64,000 nucleotides of DNA from Chishuiella changwenlii (GCF_900142565.1 NZ_FRBH01000002.1:124001-188000); one strand, 5' to 3'; positions 1 to 9,653 are shown, counted from the stretch's first letter. Numbers and translations: made by a program. Notes: a model not told the origin generated them from the sequence alone.

Positions 1-488
1 GAAACAAAAACACCTTGGTCGAATTTTAATAAACTCTGAACCAATTTATATTTCTCATCATCTGTTAAAGAAAATTCGAGTAAATCGCCATGAAACCAAA
101 AAATCTTTTTACTTGCCTTAATTGGGCTATTTAAAACAGTCGGAATCATGTAGTGAGAAAAGGCAATTTCGGTTTCAATATCCATTAATTGATGTTTTTT
201 ATAAAAAGCAATTGGATATGTTTGAAATAAAAAATATTGTAGTCTTTTTATAGCTCGATTTAATTTAGATAAAAAAGAGTTTTTATTTAGAAAATCTATA
301 CCGTTTGTTATACTTTTTACTTTTACATCGGGAGGTAATTGATTGATAAATTCTCCTTCTTTAAAATTTAAAACTAATGTGATATCAAATTTATTTCGAT
401 CTAAGTTTTGAAGAATATTTAATAATATTTTTTCTGACCCGCCAACTTCTAATGAGCGATTTCTGAAAAGGATTTTCTTTTTTCTCAT
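1..488 (-). CDS. Glycosyltransferase family 4-like protein, N-terminal part (runs off the window)
   Basis: A GT-B type glycosyltransferase whose 3' end lies outside the window. The minus strand reads open from an ATG at 488 for about 162 codons. It begins RKKKILFRNRSLEVGGSEK, which carries the glycine-rich GGSEK loop that GT4 enzymes have near the start of the acceptor-binding domain. The donor-binding half with its E-x7-E motif is missing because of the edge. The start closely resembles the GT4 enzyme at 44457-45599 (KILIRIGSLRHGGAEKV), so the two are probably paralogues serving different polysaccharides. It lies 5 bp downstream of the next gene and would be the promoter-distal gene of this minus-strand operon as far as the window shows. 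The acceptor sugar is unknown. Confidence 0.85.
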   Translation of the reverse strand, partial: MRKKKILFRNRSLEVGGSEKILLNILQNLDRNKFDITLVLNFKEGEFINQLPPDVKVKSITNGIDFLNKNSFLSKLNRAIKRLQYFLFQTYPIAFYKKHQLMDIETEIAFSHYMIPTVLNSPIKASKKIFWFHGDLLEFSLTDDEKYKLVQSLLKFDQGVFV

Positions 489-493
489 TTTAA

Positions 494-1495
494 TTAATCA
501 ACTTTAGCTCCAACATTTCTATATTGATTTTTAAACTTTTCAACCCATTTTTTCCAGCTATCAATATCAACATCTTCTTGTATGAAAGAAGCAATATAGT
601 CATCAGAAAAATCGTTAGGAAAATTTTCTGTTACATTCAATTTATCATCTAACCATGCATTGTTAAGAATACGATTAACAGTGTTCATATCAATACTTAT
701 TCCGTATTTATGATAAGAATTTGTAGCAGAAGAACTGAATGTAGTTTTTAACACTTCAGCTTCTGTTCTAGCAATTATTTTTGTATTTTTTTTGTATTGA
801 TTAAACCATACTGAAGCATTGCGTAATTGTTGAAGTTCATCTACTTTTCCTTTCGCATCTTTCCAAATGTGTAACCAATAATCTTTATGATAAAGTCCCA
901 TTAAAATAGAGTTAAGAACCCAATATTTATCAACCGTATGATTATTTACAAGACCTAGTTTATATAGAATTGTATAGAATTTAAATTTATTATAGAAGAA
1001 TAAATCCATAATTAATTCAGAACTTGTAAAGAGATTTTTAGGATAAGTTGATACAATTTCTTTTGATAAATTAACTTCATCTACAGACGAATTAGACTTT
1101 TTGCCAAGCCATCCTAATTTTACAAGTTGTATTGAATCAGCCTTCATTTGACGAATTATCTCGTCTACATTAATATCATTTACAAACCAAACATCGTCTT
1201 CTGTTACAAGAACATAATCTTTCGCATTTTTAACTGCATTTATCCAAAGATTTGTAGGAATATTAAATCCATCAATATCTTGACTATTCTCTAGCTTTTT
1301 TGACTTTATATCATAATTTTCTGAAAGAATAACTTTTATCTCAGGATACTTAATTTTAATTTTATTTAAAAATTTTTCTGGAGTACCGTCATCTAAAACA
1401 GTAACAGTAAAATTCCCTTTGACATGTTTATAAATAGAATCTAAACATCTGTCTAAATAATAGGGACGATTGAAAGATTTAATAATAATATCCAT
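494..1495 (-). CDS. Glycosyltransferase family 2-like (GT-A) protein
   Basis: A 333-residue cytoplasmic protein with a GT-A type start (IIIKSFNRPYYLDRCLDSI), an acidic pair in VLDDGTPE near residues 35-36, and a second acidic motif TEDDVW near residues 98-103, where family 2 enzymes place the DxD that holds the metal and nucleotide-sugar. It is more divergent than the classical GT2 enzymes around it: the second motif is EDD rather than DxDD. It most likely adds one sugar to the surface glycan. It sits between a GT4 gene and a polysaccharide deacetylase gene with gaps of only a few bases, which indicates one transcript. No membrane segment is evident. Donor and acceptor cannot be read from the sequence. 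Confidence 0.8.
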   Translation of the reverse strand: MDIIIKSFNRPYYLDRCLDSIYKHVKGNFTVTVLDDGTPEKFLNKIKIKYPEIKVILSENYDIKSKKLENSQDIDGFNIPTNLWINAVKNAKDYVLVTEDDVWFVNDINVDEIIRQMKADSIQLVKLGWLGKKSNSSVDEVNLSKEIVSTYPKNLFTSSELIMDLFFYNKFKFYTILYKLGLVNNHTVDKYWVLNSILMGLYHKDYWLHIWKDAKGKVDELQQLRNASVWFNQYKKNTKIIARTEAEVLKTTFSSSATNSYHKYGISIDMNTVNRILNNAWLDDKLNVTENFPNDFSDDYIASFIQEDVDIDSWKKWVEKFKNQYRNVGAKVD

Positions 1496-1499
1496 AAAA

Positions 1500-2438
1500 T
1501 TAAACAGATAATGATTTCTTAATTAATTTTCTATGCTTGTCTTCATTATTGAAAACAACTTTTTTAAATGGTTCCCAAATAGCTCCAAATTTTAATTTTT
1601 TACGAATAAAATTTTTATCACCATGGTATAAACCATAACGAGGAACAGTTAATAAATTATCAGATAAATTGAGGTTTTTAAACTCGAAAGAAAAAGCATA
1701 ATTAATATTGCATTGTTTTAAAATATCAATTTCTCTTTTTCCAAAATCTAAACCTTTACTTCCATTAGGATATGCAAAAGATTCAACATTTCTACCCAAT
1801 AATTCACTTAATTCAGTAATAGAATCTTTAATTTCTTTTTCGGAAATTATGTTAGATTCATTCGCTAAAATAGGATGATTCATGGTGTGAGCACCAATTG
1901 TAAAAATACCAGAATGTTCTAATTCTAACAATTGTTCAACAGTTATATATTGGCAACTTTTTGTAGGGATATTGAATTTATTTTGGTATGTTTTTATAAT
2001 TTCCCAATTTGTAGCTAAAGACAATGTTTTCATTACAGAAATTGGATAAAAGTTAGCTAATTTCTCTTTCGAAATTTCTAAGACTTCTGCTATACATTCT
2101 TTTAATTGTTCTGTTTCATAATCGCCACATTCTGCATACCAAAAATTAGTCTGATCTTTTATAATTTTTGGAGAAACAAAAATAGATGCTGTTAATCCAA
2201 GTTCTTTTAAAATAGGATAAATAATAGTGTATGTAGAAATATTTCCGTCATCAATTGTTAGGTGTACAGCTTTAGGGTTTATTTTTTTACCATTGTAAAA
2301 ATCCTTTATTATAGAAAAAGGCACAATTTCATAAGATTCTAAAATAACTTCTATTGTGTCACGAAACCATTGCGGATCGTATATATCATGAAAATTAATA
2401 ATCTTAGGCATGAGAGTAGTTTTTAGATATTTATTCAT
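1500..2438 (-). CDS. Polysaccharide deacetylase (NodB homology domain)
   Basis: Carbohydrate esterase family 4 protein that would remove N- or O-acetyl groups from a polysaccharide or its lipid-linked precursor. Counting from the start chosen here, the NodB motifs are TIDDG at about residues 61-65 (catalytic base and metal Asp), HTMNHP at about 184-189 (both metal-binding His present) and AYPNG at about 222-226. The catalytic set therefore looks intact; the usual Phe of TFDDG is Ile. I place the start at the ATG at 2438 because it overlaps the stop of the upstream gene as ATGAATAA, a normal coupled start; a longer open frame to 2486 would add 16 unlikely residues. There is no signal peptide, so it probably acts in the cytoplasm. 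Confidence 0.88.
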   Translation of the reverse strand: MNKYLKTTLMPKIINFHDIYDPQWFRDTIEVILESYEIVPFSIIKDFYNGKKINPKAVHLTIDDGNISTYTIIYPILKELGLTASIFVSPKIIKDQTNFWYAECGDYETEQLKECIAEVLEISKEKLANFYPISVMKTLSLATNWEIIKTYQNKFNIPTKSCQYITVEQLLELEHSGIFTIGAHTMNHPILANESNIISEKEIKDSITELSELLGRNVESFAYPNGSKGLDFGKREIDILKQCNINYAFSFEFKNLNLSDNLLTVPRYGLYHGDKNFIRKKLKFGAIWEPFKKVVFNNEDKHRKLIKKSLSV

Positions 2439-3471
2439 AATTAAATTTTCCCTGATTACTATGCATATCCATATCACTGTCAGCAAAACTAATCATAAAA
2501 AAATTATTGGTATTATTTGTTTCATTATATTGAAAAGGGTAAGTAGATAAAACAACTTCATGATTTGTTATTTTAAAATTATTCTTTTCCAATATTTGAT
2601 TTGATTTTTCTAATGAAGATGAAATCAAAATACCATATAAATTAAGTTCATTTCTTAATTTTTCTATGGCATTTAACAGTAATTCAAATTGATTTTTTTT
2701 GTCTATTTTATAACGATAATCAATAACTCTAAGCCAATTTACACCTTTATAAAAATAAGGTTTAACAACAAAATAGATGTTGTTTTCTGATTTATTTGTT
2801 GACTTTGATTGATAAAGGAAATAACGGTTTTTTCTGTAAAAAAAACGCCATTTTAAAAATTCCTTATTTCGTATAGTTTCTATCGTATTTTTATTCCAAT
2901 TAAGATTGGGTAATTGTATTTGTTCAACACTTTCAACTAACTCAAATTCTCCAATAGATTTAGGTAAGGTATATAAATCTGTTGATTTCGCTTTTATTTT
3001 TAGACCTCTCTGAAAGATGAATTTTAATTTAGAAAAATTACTTCCCCATTTTTCATAAAAATCTAAATATCCAATTTTTTTAGCCCCCATTTTTTGATGG
3101 ATAATTGCAGATTTTTCTGAAAAACCAACAGCAATATAATAGTCTTTTTTTAAATAGAAGTCAGAAAGACCTTTTCCAATTCCTCCTCCTCTATATTCTT
3201 CTAAAACGATATAATCTTGTCCCCAAAATGCAGGAATAATATTTTCGTTAAATGTCAATGCTCCAGGAGTTGTTAACATTTGGGCTATGTACTTATCATC
3301 TTTTTCTACACCGTATAAAAAATCATAACTTTTGTCGGAAAATGGGTTATCTATAAAACGGTATTGATCATATGCAGTATGATTACCTCTTATTTTAAAA
3401 CAATGATTGTTGAATTGAGATATTGTTGAGAGATTATTTTTTTCTTGTTCAGAAAACTTAAAATAATTCAT
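2431..3471 (-). CDS. GNAT-family N-acetyltransferase
   Basis: A 346-residue protein whose N-terminal half looks like a GCN5-related acetyltransferase: a strand-rich region followed by EYRGGGIGKGLSDFYL near residues 93-108, which matches the acetyl-CoA pyrophosphate-binding loop (R/QxxGxG/A). The C-terminal half looks like a second, degenerate GNAT-like fold. In this setting it probably N-acetylates an amino sugar or an attached amino acid of the surface glycan. Its last codons overlap the deacetylase gene by 8 bp, so an acetyltransferase and a deacetylase are translationally coupled. The specific acceptor is unknown. Confidence 0.75.
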   Translation of the reverse strand: MNYFKFSEQEKNNLSTISQFNNHCFKIRGNHTAYDQYRFIDNPFSDKSYDFLYGVEKDDKYIAQMLTTPGALTFNENIIPAFWGQDYIVLEEYRGGGIGKGLSDFYLKKDYYIAVGFSEKSAIIHQKMGAKKIGYLDFYEKWGSNFSKLKFIFQRGLKIKAKSTDLYTLPKSIGEFELVESVEQIQLPNLNWNKNTIETIRNKEFLKWRFFYRKNRYFLYQSKSTNKSENNIYFVVKPYFYKGVNWLRVIDYRYKIDKKNQFELLLNAIEKLRNELNLYGILISSSLEKSNQILEKNNFKITNHEVVLSTYPFQYNETNNTNNFFMISFADSDMDMHSNQGKFNYE

Positions 3472-3482
3472 TGTTAGTTGGT

Positions 3483-4430
3483 CTATTTTTTTGAATAAAT
3501 TTTATATGACAAGTTAAAGTTTTTTGAGATAATCCAAAAAATAAAAAACGATTTTATACTATAATATTTTTTTACTTTTTTAAACAATAATAAAAAATCT
3601 TCTTTTAGACCAGAAGTAAATGCCAGTTTCATGGCTAAATTCAGGTCATTTATTGAAGAATTATAATTTAAATCAAATATTTTAAGATAATTATCTGGGT
3701 TAAAGCTATCATAACTATCATAACCTTTTTCGACTCTTTCGTGGTAAAAAGAAATTGCTTTAAGTTTAAATAATTCTTGTATTACAGCTTTATTATTTCT
3801 AGATAAAGAAGTTTTTAAAATTCTATAGTTGAATAGAAAATCTTTTCTATGAATCATCTTTTTTCCATCAGAAAATAATCGTAAATATAAATCGTATTCT
3901 TCTGTGTAAAACATTTTTGGTCGATATAAATGACCTTCATTTCTAAATAGAATAGATGGATGGCAAAAAGGATTCTCTTTAAGAATCATTCGGTTTGATT
4001 CTTCAATATGATTAGGTCGTATAACTTTTCCAATTATATTATCATTTTCGTCAATTTCATATGCATTTGCGCTAAGTAAAAAAATGCTTTCGTCACTTTC
4101 TATATCAACTAATTGTTTTTCTAACTTATTTTCAAACCAAATATCATCTGCATCAATTATTGCGATATATTTTCCTTTTGCTTTAAGTATACCTTTATTT
4201 CTAGACTCTATTACAAATTCATTTACTGTATTATTAATAACAGTAATTCGTTCATCTGTTTCAGCACTTTCTTTTATTATTTTTAGAGTGTTGTCTGTAG
4301 AACAATCATCAATAATTAAAAATTCGAAATTTTTAAATGTTTGATTTAATACAGATTTAATACATTTTTCGATAAATTTTTCAGCATTATAAGCAGATAA
4401 AATAACAGAAATGATAGGTTGGTTGTTCAT
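3483..4430 (-). CDS. Glycosyltransferase family 2
   Basis: Classical GT2 inverting glycosyltransferase of 315 residues. It shows the N-terminal nucleotide-binding strand (ISVILSAYNAEKFIEKCI), the first acidic pair in IIDDCSTDN at residues 41-42, and the metal-binding DADDIW at about 93-98. A further acidic patch in the acceptor domain (YTEEYDLYLRL) is where such enzymes carry the catalytic base. The C-terminus is basic and hydrophobic and may touch the membrane. It is the first gene of the short minus-strand group 1-4430. The gene to its right starts on the opposite strand, so 4431-4697 must hold divergent promoters. Confidence 0.92.
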   Translation of the reverse strand: MNNQPIISVILSAYNAEKFIEKCIKSVLNQTFKNFEFLIIDDCSTDNTLKIIKESAETDERITVINNTVNEFVIESRNKGILKAKGKYIAIIDADDIWFENKLEKQLVDIESDESIFLLSANAYEIDENDNIIGKVIRPNHIEESNRMILKENPFCHPSILFRNEGHLYRPKMFYTEEYDLYLRLFSDGKKMIHRKDFLFNYRILKTSLSRNNKAVIQELFKLKAISFYHERVEKGYDSYDSFNPDNYLKIFDLNYNSSINDLNLAMKLAFTSGLKEDFLLLFKKVKKYYSIKSFFIFWIISKNFNLSYKIYSKK

Positions 4431-4697
4431 AGGGAAAAATTAATTATACGTTGGTTTTATTATGAAAAACAGCATCTAAAATATGAAATAAAATACTTCA
4501 ATGTAAAAATAATCTATATTCTAAAGAATTGTGTTTTTTCTTTAAAGCTATATTTTTTTTACCGATTTTATTTAAAGTGTTTTCCTAAGTTATTTATAAG
4601 AAAAACAATAGATACTTTATTTTCGTTTATCTTTTAAGGTTGATTGTTGTAAAAATAGCTGTTTTATTTATTATATTCGTTTTATTTAATAAAAATT

Positions 4698-5696
4698 ATG
4701 AACCTAACCTCAATAGTTATTCCTGTTTACAATGTAGAAGCATTTATTATAAAATGTTTAGAAAGTGTTTATGAACAAACTTATCAAAATATTGAAGTTA
4801 TTTTAGTTGATGATTGTTCTCCGGACGATTCTGTACAAGTTATAAATAATTATTTAGAGAATAAGAAACCTTATTTTTCAACTTCTATTGTTCGTCATGA
4901 AGTTAATAAAGGTTTATCAGAATCTAGAAATACAGGAACAAAACATGCAAAAGGAGATTATATTTATTATTTAGATAGTGATGACTGGATTAGTAGTAAT
5001 TGTATAGAGTTATTATTAAACTCTGCATTAGAATATAATTCAGACGTTGTAATAGGAAGTACAATATGTTATTTAGAAAAAGAAAAGATTGAAAAAGTAA
5101 TTTTTCCTCTAAGAAATACCAAACAATTTTTATCTTCTCAAAATGAGGTTTTCGATGCATTTATGGAGTATCAATGGCCGGTAATAGCACCAAATAAATT
5201 ATATAAGAAATTGTTTTTAGAAAAATATAATTTATCATTTGAACCTAAACTTTTAGCAGAGGATGAGTTATGGAGTTTTTTATGGGCACAGTATGCGGAG
5301 CGAGTTAGTTTTGTGAATGAGCATACATATTATTACTTATTAAGAGGTAATTCTATCATATCTTCTAAGACTAAGAAAAATTTTGAAGATATGTTTTTCA
5401 TTTTAAATAAGTTTAGTGAGCAATTTAAACTAGAAAAAAATGAAAAGAAAAAGCAACAAATAAAAGCTCATATACTTACCTTTAAAGAAATGCTTTTAAT
5501 GATGCAATGGACGTCTTTACCTAATGATAAAGCTTATTTCTATCAAAATTATAAAAGATTAAAAAAATATCCTTTTCTTAATTTAGTAGATTCTTTATCA
5601 AATAGATTTTCAATTACACAAAAAAAGAAAAATTTCTTGTTACACTTGCCAACTTTTATTGGAGCTCCATTTTTTATTTGGAGGTATGAACGTTAA
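4698..5696 (+). CDS. Glycosyltransferase family 2
   Basis: GT2 enzyme of 332 residues with all landmarks: TSIVIPVYNVEAFI at the start, VDDCSPDDS with the acidic pair at 38-39, and LDSDDW at about 92-97 for metal and nucleotide-sugar binding. The acceptor region LLAEDELWSFLW holds the ED pair expected for the catalytic base. With the next gene it lies on the plus strand inside a locus that otherwise runs on the minus strand, which suggests a separate insertion or a local inversion. The Lys/Tyr/Phe-rich C-terminus is typical of surface-glycan transferases. Sugar specificity is unknown. Confidence 0.92.
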   Translation: MNLTSIVIPVYNVEAFIIKCLESVYEQTYQNIEVILVDDCSPDDSVQVINNYLENKKPYFSTSIVRHEVNKGLSESRNTGTKHAKGDYIYYLDSDDWISSNCIELLLNSALEYNSDVVIGSTICYLEKEKIEKVIFPLRNTKQFLSSQNEVFDAFMEYQWPVIAPNKLYKKLFLEKYNLSFEPKLLAEDELWSFLWAQYAERVSFVNEHTYYYLLRGNSIISSKTKKNFEDMFFILNKFSEQFKLEKNEKKKQQIKAHILTFKEMLLMMQWTSLPNDKAYFYQNYKRLKKYPFLNLVDSLSNRFSITQKKKNFLLHLPTFIGAPFFIWRYER

Positions 5697-5789
5697 TACT
5701 AGTCACAGGTAAATTTCTTTTTTTGTAAAATGACAAACTTTATAAGGTAAAAAAATAGAAATTTTAAATATTATTTATAATAAAAAAAA

Positions 5790-6719
5790 ATGAATAGATC
5801 GCAGATAAAAAATAAATTGTTGCCAATAATTGATATTATAGAAAATAGAAACCTTATACAGGCAAGATTAATTGGAGGACTATGTAATAAATTATATTGT
5901 TTGATGAGTGCATGTGATATTGCAATTAAAAAAAATTATAAAATTATAGATCCTGAATTTGGATGGATTGAAAAAAAAATGTTTTCCGATATTTATGATC
6001 TTGAATACTTTAATGAAAGTATAGAAAAAATTACAGGAGTTAAAGATTTAATTGTAAAATCAGATGATCAGATAAATGAAAAAAAAATTATTAGAACTCA
6101 ATTAGATTTGTGGGAGCATTCAGAAAAACTATTATCTGTATCAAGAGAGAGTAATAAAATTTTTCTAAACTCTCCAATGGTCTTTGTATTAAAGTCATTA
6201 AGATTGAATAAAAACTTACAAGATATATTAGATAATCAGTTAAATAATAAGATAGTAGTTCAGTTTAGAGTAGAAAGTGATTGGCAGAATCATGTTAAGC
6301 ATCATGACTTTAATTATAGAAATGAAATTCCTTTTTCAGACTCCAATGATATAATAAAAATGTTACGTGTGAAATTTAAAGATTTTAACGAAGTTTTTTT
6401 TACGGCTGGTGAAAAACATACTGAAATAGAACATTTACTTTCAGATGAAGGAATAAAGTCGAATTATTTTTATGATAGTACGCTAGAGTATGAAATTAAT
6501 GCTGCTATTAATTTTGAGATTATAGCTAATTCGGATATATATGTTGGAATTTCTAGAAGCACATTTTCTAATTTATTAACTTTGAAAAGACAGTTGTTAT
6601 TGGAAAATAACAATAATTATATATACAATTATAATAATGAAATTGTATTGAGAAACGATTTTGGTTTGTATCCACATCCGTTTGACAGTATAAATAAAAC
6701 TCCAATATTAATTTCTTAA
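5790..6719 (+). CDS. Probable O-fucosyltransferase-like / GT-B glycosyltransferase
   Basis: A 309-residue protein I cannot assign with certainty. The N-terminal RLIGGLCNKLYCLMSACDIA resembles the glycine-rich GGLGNQLFQ loop of alpha-1,2- and O-fucosyltransferases (GT11/GT23/GT65 superfamily). The middle has VVQFRVESDW, where those enzymes carry the Arg that contacts the GDP phosphates (HxRxxD region). The C-terminal DIYVGISRSTFSNLLTL resembles the SxFS-type motif of that fold. These similarities point to a GDP-sugar-dependent transferase, but no GDP-fucose synthesis genes are visible in the window. It lies 93 bp after the plus-strand GT2 gene and ends 15 bp from the tail of a minus-strand gene. 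An alternative is an uncharacterised glycan-modifying protein. Confidence 0.55.
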   Translation: MNRSQIKNKLLPIIDIIENRNLIQARLIGGLCNKLYCLMSACDIAIKKNYKIIDPEFGWIEKKMFSDIYDLEYFNESIEKITGVKDLIVKSDDQINEKKIIRTQLDLWEHSEKLLSVSRESNKIFLNSPMVFVLKSLRLNKNLQDILDNQLNNKIVVQFRVESDWQNHVKHHDFNYRNEIPFSDSNDIIKMLRVKFKDFNEVFFTAGEKHTEIEHLLSDEGIKSNYFYDSTLEYEINAAINFEIIANSDIYVGISRSTFSNLLTLKRQLLLENNNNYIYNYNNEIVLRNDFGLYPHPFDSINKTPILIS

Positions 6720-6734
6720 AAAATATACTTTAAG

Positions 6735-7793
6735 TTAGTATTGATGATTTGTTAAGCATTTTACAATAAATTTTATTTTTTCTGAAGATGAAGGTATTTT
6801 TACATACTTGCTGTATTTAAAATATAATAGTAATAAATTGATGTCAAACTTACTTTTACTTAAGAAGTAATTTACTATTATTTCGTTACTATTTCGCTTT
6901 ATAAATTTTTCAGTAAAGTATTTTGAATCATTATTGTATATTATGATTTTATCAGTCCAATCAATAAAATTTTTAAGTTCAGTTGAGTTTTTTAATGAAG
7001 AATGTCTTAAAAAAATATTTACAAATTCTTGTTCGTATAAATCATTTTCTTTTCCGATAAAACGATTCCAGATACTATATTGTATTTTATGAGAGGCAAC
7101 TTGCTGTTTAATGTTTATAATTTGTTTTCCTTCGCTATCAAGACTAAATGATTCTTGTTTACCAGTAATTCTATAGTTATGTAATACAAGAGGAAGATTG
7201 TTAATCTTAGCACTTGCATCTATAAAACGTAATGACCATTCGTAATCTTCGGCAGTTCTGTAATCTTCATTATAAAATAAATTGTTTTTTATTATAAAGT
7301 CTCTTCTAAACATAAAGGTTGCATGTAAATATGGCATTCCTATTAAAAGAGTATCTTTAATTAATGAAAGATCAGTTTCTGCTTCTACAATATTATGTTG
7401 TAATCCAAAACATTTCATAAATGTACCACAACCAAACATGTCTAAATTTTTTTCTAGATAAGCTAGCTGTTCTTCAATTTTATTTGTTTCAAAATAATCA
7501 TCACTATCTAATAATGCTATATAATTTCCACTAGCTTCTTTTATACCTATATTTCTAGAATGCGCAGGACCTTTATTTTCATTTTTAGTAAAAACTTTAA
7601 TATTAAGTTCAGTGTGTGAATGTTTATAGTTGTTAATAATCTCTAAACTATTATCTGTGGAATAATCATCAATAATAATAACTTCAAGATTTTTATAAGT
7701 TTGATTTTTTATACTATTTAAGGCTTCTACTATTGTACTGTTGCAATTATAAGATGGAATTATGATCGTTACTAAAGGTTGATTTTGTGTCAT
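6735..7793 (-). CDS. Glycosyltransferase family 2
   Basis: GT2 enzyme of 352 residues. Landmarks are VTIIIPSYNCNSTI at the start, IDDYSTDN with the acidic pair at 42-43, LDSDDYF at about 95-101, and YRTAEDYEWSLR in the acceptor domain, whose ED pair fits the catalytic base. The context AACCTATG at the start, preceded by another AACCTAT, recurs at several starts in this locus. It is 12 bp downstream of a GT4 gene and is probably cotranscribed with it. Its terminator, if any, must lie within the 15-bp gap or inside the converging gene. Confidence 0.92.
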   Translation of the reverse strand: MTQNQPLVTIIIPSYNCNSTIVEALNSIKNQTYKNLEVIIIDDYSTDNSLEIINNYKHSHTELNIKVFTKNENKGPAHSRNIGIKEASGNYIALLDSDDYFETNKIEEQLAYLEKNLDMFGCGTFMKCFGLQHNIVEAETDLSLIKDTLLIGMPYLHATFMFRRDFIIKNNLFYNEDYRTAEDYEWSLRFIDASAKINNLPLVLHNYRITGKQESFSLDSEGKQIINIKQQVASHKIQYSIWNRFIGKENDLYEQEFVNIFLRHSSLKNSTELKNFIDWTDKIIIYNNDSKYFTEKFIKRNSNEIIVNYFLSKSKFDINLLLLYFKYSKYVKIPSSSEKIKFIVKCLTNHQY

Positions 7794-7804
7794 AGGTTAT
7801 AGGT

Positions 7805-8947
7805 TTAATTGATGGAATCTAATATAGTTTTTAATTTACTTCTCCAAACATTCCAATTTAAGGCTTCTTCATATCTTTTTCGACTATTTATACTTAAATT
7901 TTTAAACTTTTCTTTATCAACTAAAAAAGGTTCTATACTGTTTACATAATCTTCTGGTGTAGCTTTTAATGGTAAAGCAAATCCATTAACATTATCTTTT
8001 ACAACAGATCTAACTCCTCCTGTAGCTGTCGAAATACTTGGTAGCCCATAGGCTGAAGCTTCAGAAAATACAATTCCATAACATTCAGCTTCTGTTGGAA
8101 CAAAAAGAAAATGAGATGAATTTAATATATTTTTTAATTGTTGATATTCTTTTGGATTATTTTTATTTAAAAAAGGAATAACATTTAACAAATCAGATTT
8201 TACTGGAGGTATACAGCCTACAACTTTTAATTCGACATTATAACCTTTTTTAGCTAATAATTCTATTGTTTCTAATGCTAGGTAACCTCTTTTTCGTTTC
8301 CATTCTACACCAAGAAAAAGAAATGTTATTGGATTAGTTAATTCTTTTGGTTGAAAATCTTCTTTAATAGGAACATCTATATTAGCTCCAAAACGTAATA
8401 AATGAACTTTGTTTTTTGATAATTTATAGAATGATTTTGCTCTTTCAATAGACCATTCAGATGGTAATAAAACAGCTTTACATTTACGTAAAGCTTTATG
8501 CTCTATGAAACGTAATATTTTTTTAGAATACCACCCTAATCCTTGATAAGCTGGGTAATAGTTTATATGTTGATCATATAAAGTGTCATTTACATAAATA
8601 ATAGGTTGCTTAATATTTAAAAAGGCGATATCATTTATTGCATTAGAAACAAAAAGTAAGTCAAACTTTAAATTCTCTAGTTTTTGTTTTGTTCTTTTTG
8701 ATGCAATGAATGCTTTTGTTAAATTTTGATAACGATTAAACGTTCTATTTAATACTTTTTCATGAACAGAGGCTATCTTTTCAATAAAATTAATTTCAGA
8801 ATGAGAATACTGTGTTGCTGGTAGCCATTCTACATCGTGTCCTAATTTTATTAAACTAGAGTACATCATATACATTGTACCAGACCAAGAAGTTTTGTCA
8901 CGTGGATCGCCTTCACACAAAAAGACTATTTTTTTATACTGATTCAT
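7805..8947 (-). CDS. Glycosyltransferase family 4
   Basis: GT-B fold retaining glycosyltransferase of 380 residues. The N-terminal acceptor domain starts KIVFLCEGDPRDKTSWSGTM. The C-terminal donor domain has FLFLGVEWKRKRGYLAL, with the Arg/Lys that contacts the donor diphosphate, and PTEAECYGIVFSEASAYG, which contains the E-x7-E motif of GT4 enzymes. It probably adds one residue of the surface glycan. It is the first gene of the minus-strand module 6735-8947 and is preceded by a long non-coding gap with a candidate -7 box at 9076-9083. Confidence 0.92.
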   Translation of the reverse strand: MNQYKKIVFLCEGDPRDKTSWSGTMYMMYSSLIKLGHDVEWLPATQYSHSEINFIEKIASVHEKVLNRTFNRYQNLTKAFIASKRTKQKLENLKFDLLFVSNAINDIAFLNIKQPIIYVNDTLYDQHINYYPAYQGLGWYSKKILRFIEHKALRKCKAVLLPSEWSIERAKSFYKLSKNKVHLLRFGANIDVPIKEDFQPKELTNPITFLFLGVEWKRKRGYLALETIELLAKKGYNVELKVVGCIPPVKSDLLNVIPFLNKNNPKEYQQLKNILNSSHFLFVPTEAECYGIVFSEASAYGLPSISTATGGVRSVVKDNVNGFALPLKATPEDYVNSIEPFLVDKEKFKNLSINSRKRYEEALNWNVWRSKLKTILDSIN

Positions 8948-9075
8948 TAAAAAAAATACTTGATTATTCTAATAATACATCTTCATTTTTAGAAATAGGT
9001 TTCATTTTATTCTGAATTATTTTTTATAATAATTGAGAATAAAAAAAAGCTAAGAATGTTATAGTATTATCTTAA

Positions 9076-9083
9076 CAAATTTA
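9076..9083 (-). promoter_or_regulatory. Candidate -7 promoter element for the 8947-leftward module
   Basis: The minus strand reads TAAATTTG here, a full match to the Bacteroidota -7 consensus TAnnTTTG, about 130 nt before the ATG at 8947. No TTG is found at the usual -33 spacing, so the call is weak. Confidence 0.35.
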
Positions 9084-9653
9084 AAATCAAGCAAAAATAT
9101 AGATTTTAATCTTTTTATCCTAGAAATCAGGTAGGGATTTGTGTTTAATTTTGTACAACAATAGAAGATTTAAGTAATTTTTTTTAGAATGGCTAAATGT
9201 ATTTTTATTAGATTTAGAATATTCTCTAATAAAATTGATTCAAGAAATAAAAAAATGTTTTATCTATCTATTTTAAGTTTTCTTTTGAATTTATTAAACG
9301 ACATTATGTCATATATATGATGTTGTGTTAATGTGTTTTGTCTTTGCAATTTTTATAATTCAAAAAGCTATCCTTTTATATATTGGTTCATAATTTATAG
9401 AAAGAAAATTAAAGATTTTATAATTAATTTTGCCAAATTTAAAATCAAATAATAACACAAAATTTAACATTTTTATTTTCAATCTAAATAAGAATTTGTT
9501 TTTTTTAGAATGAGGTAGTTTGAATAACTACAATTTTGATTAATTCTGAATATCATTATGAGCCTTTCTAATAAAAATAAAGTGTTCAATAAATATCGAT
9601 AATGTTAATATAACAAAATTTTCTAAAAACAAGATATTTATTAAAAATTATAG

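Noticed and set aside
4419-4637. 72-codon plus-strand open frame between divergent glycosyltransferase genes
   Set aside because: It is rich in Lys/Tyr/Phe/Ile as expected for random AT-rich DNA, starts inside the neighbouring gene, and has no family resemblance.
9189-9320. 43-codon open frame in the 777-bp gap, with a hydrophobic C-terminal half
   Set aside because: Such frames are common by chance in AT-rich DNA; no promoter, start context or family match was seen.
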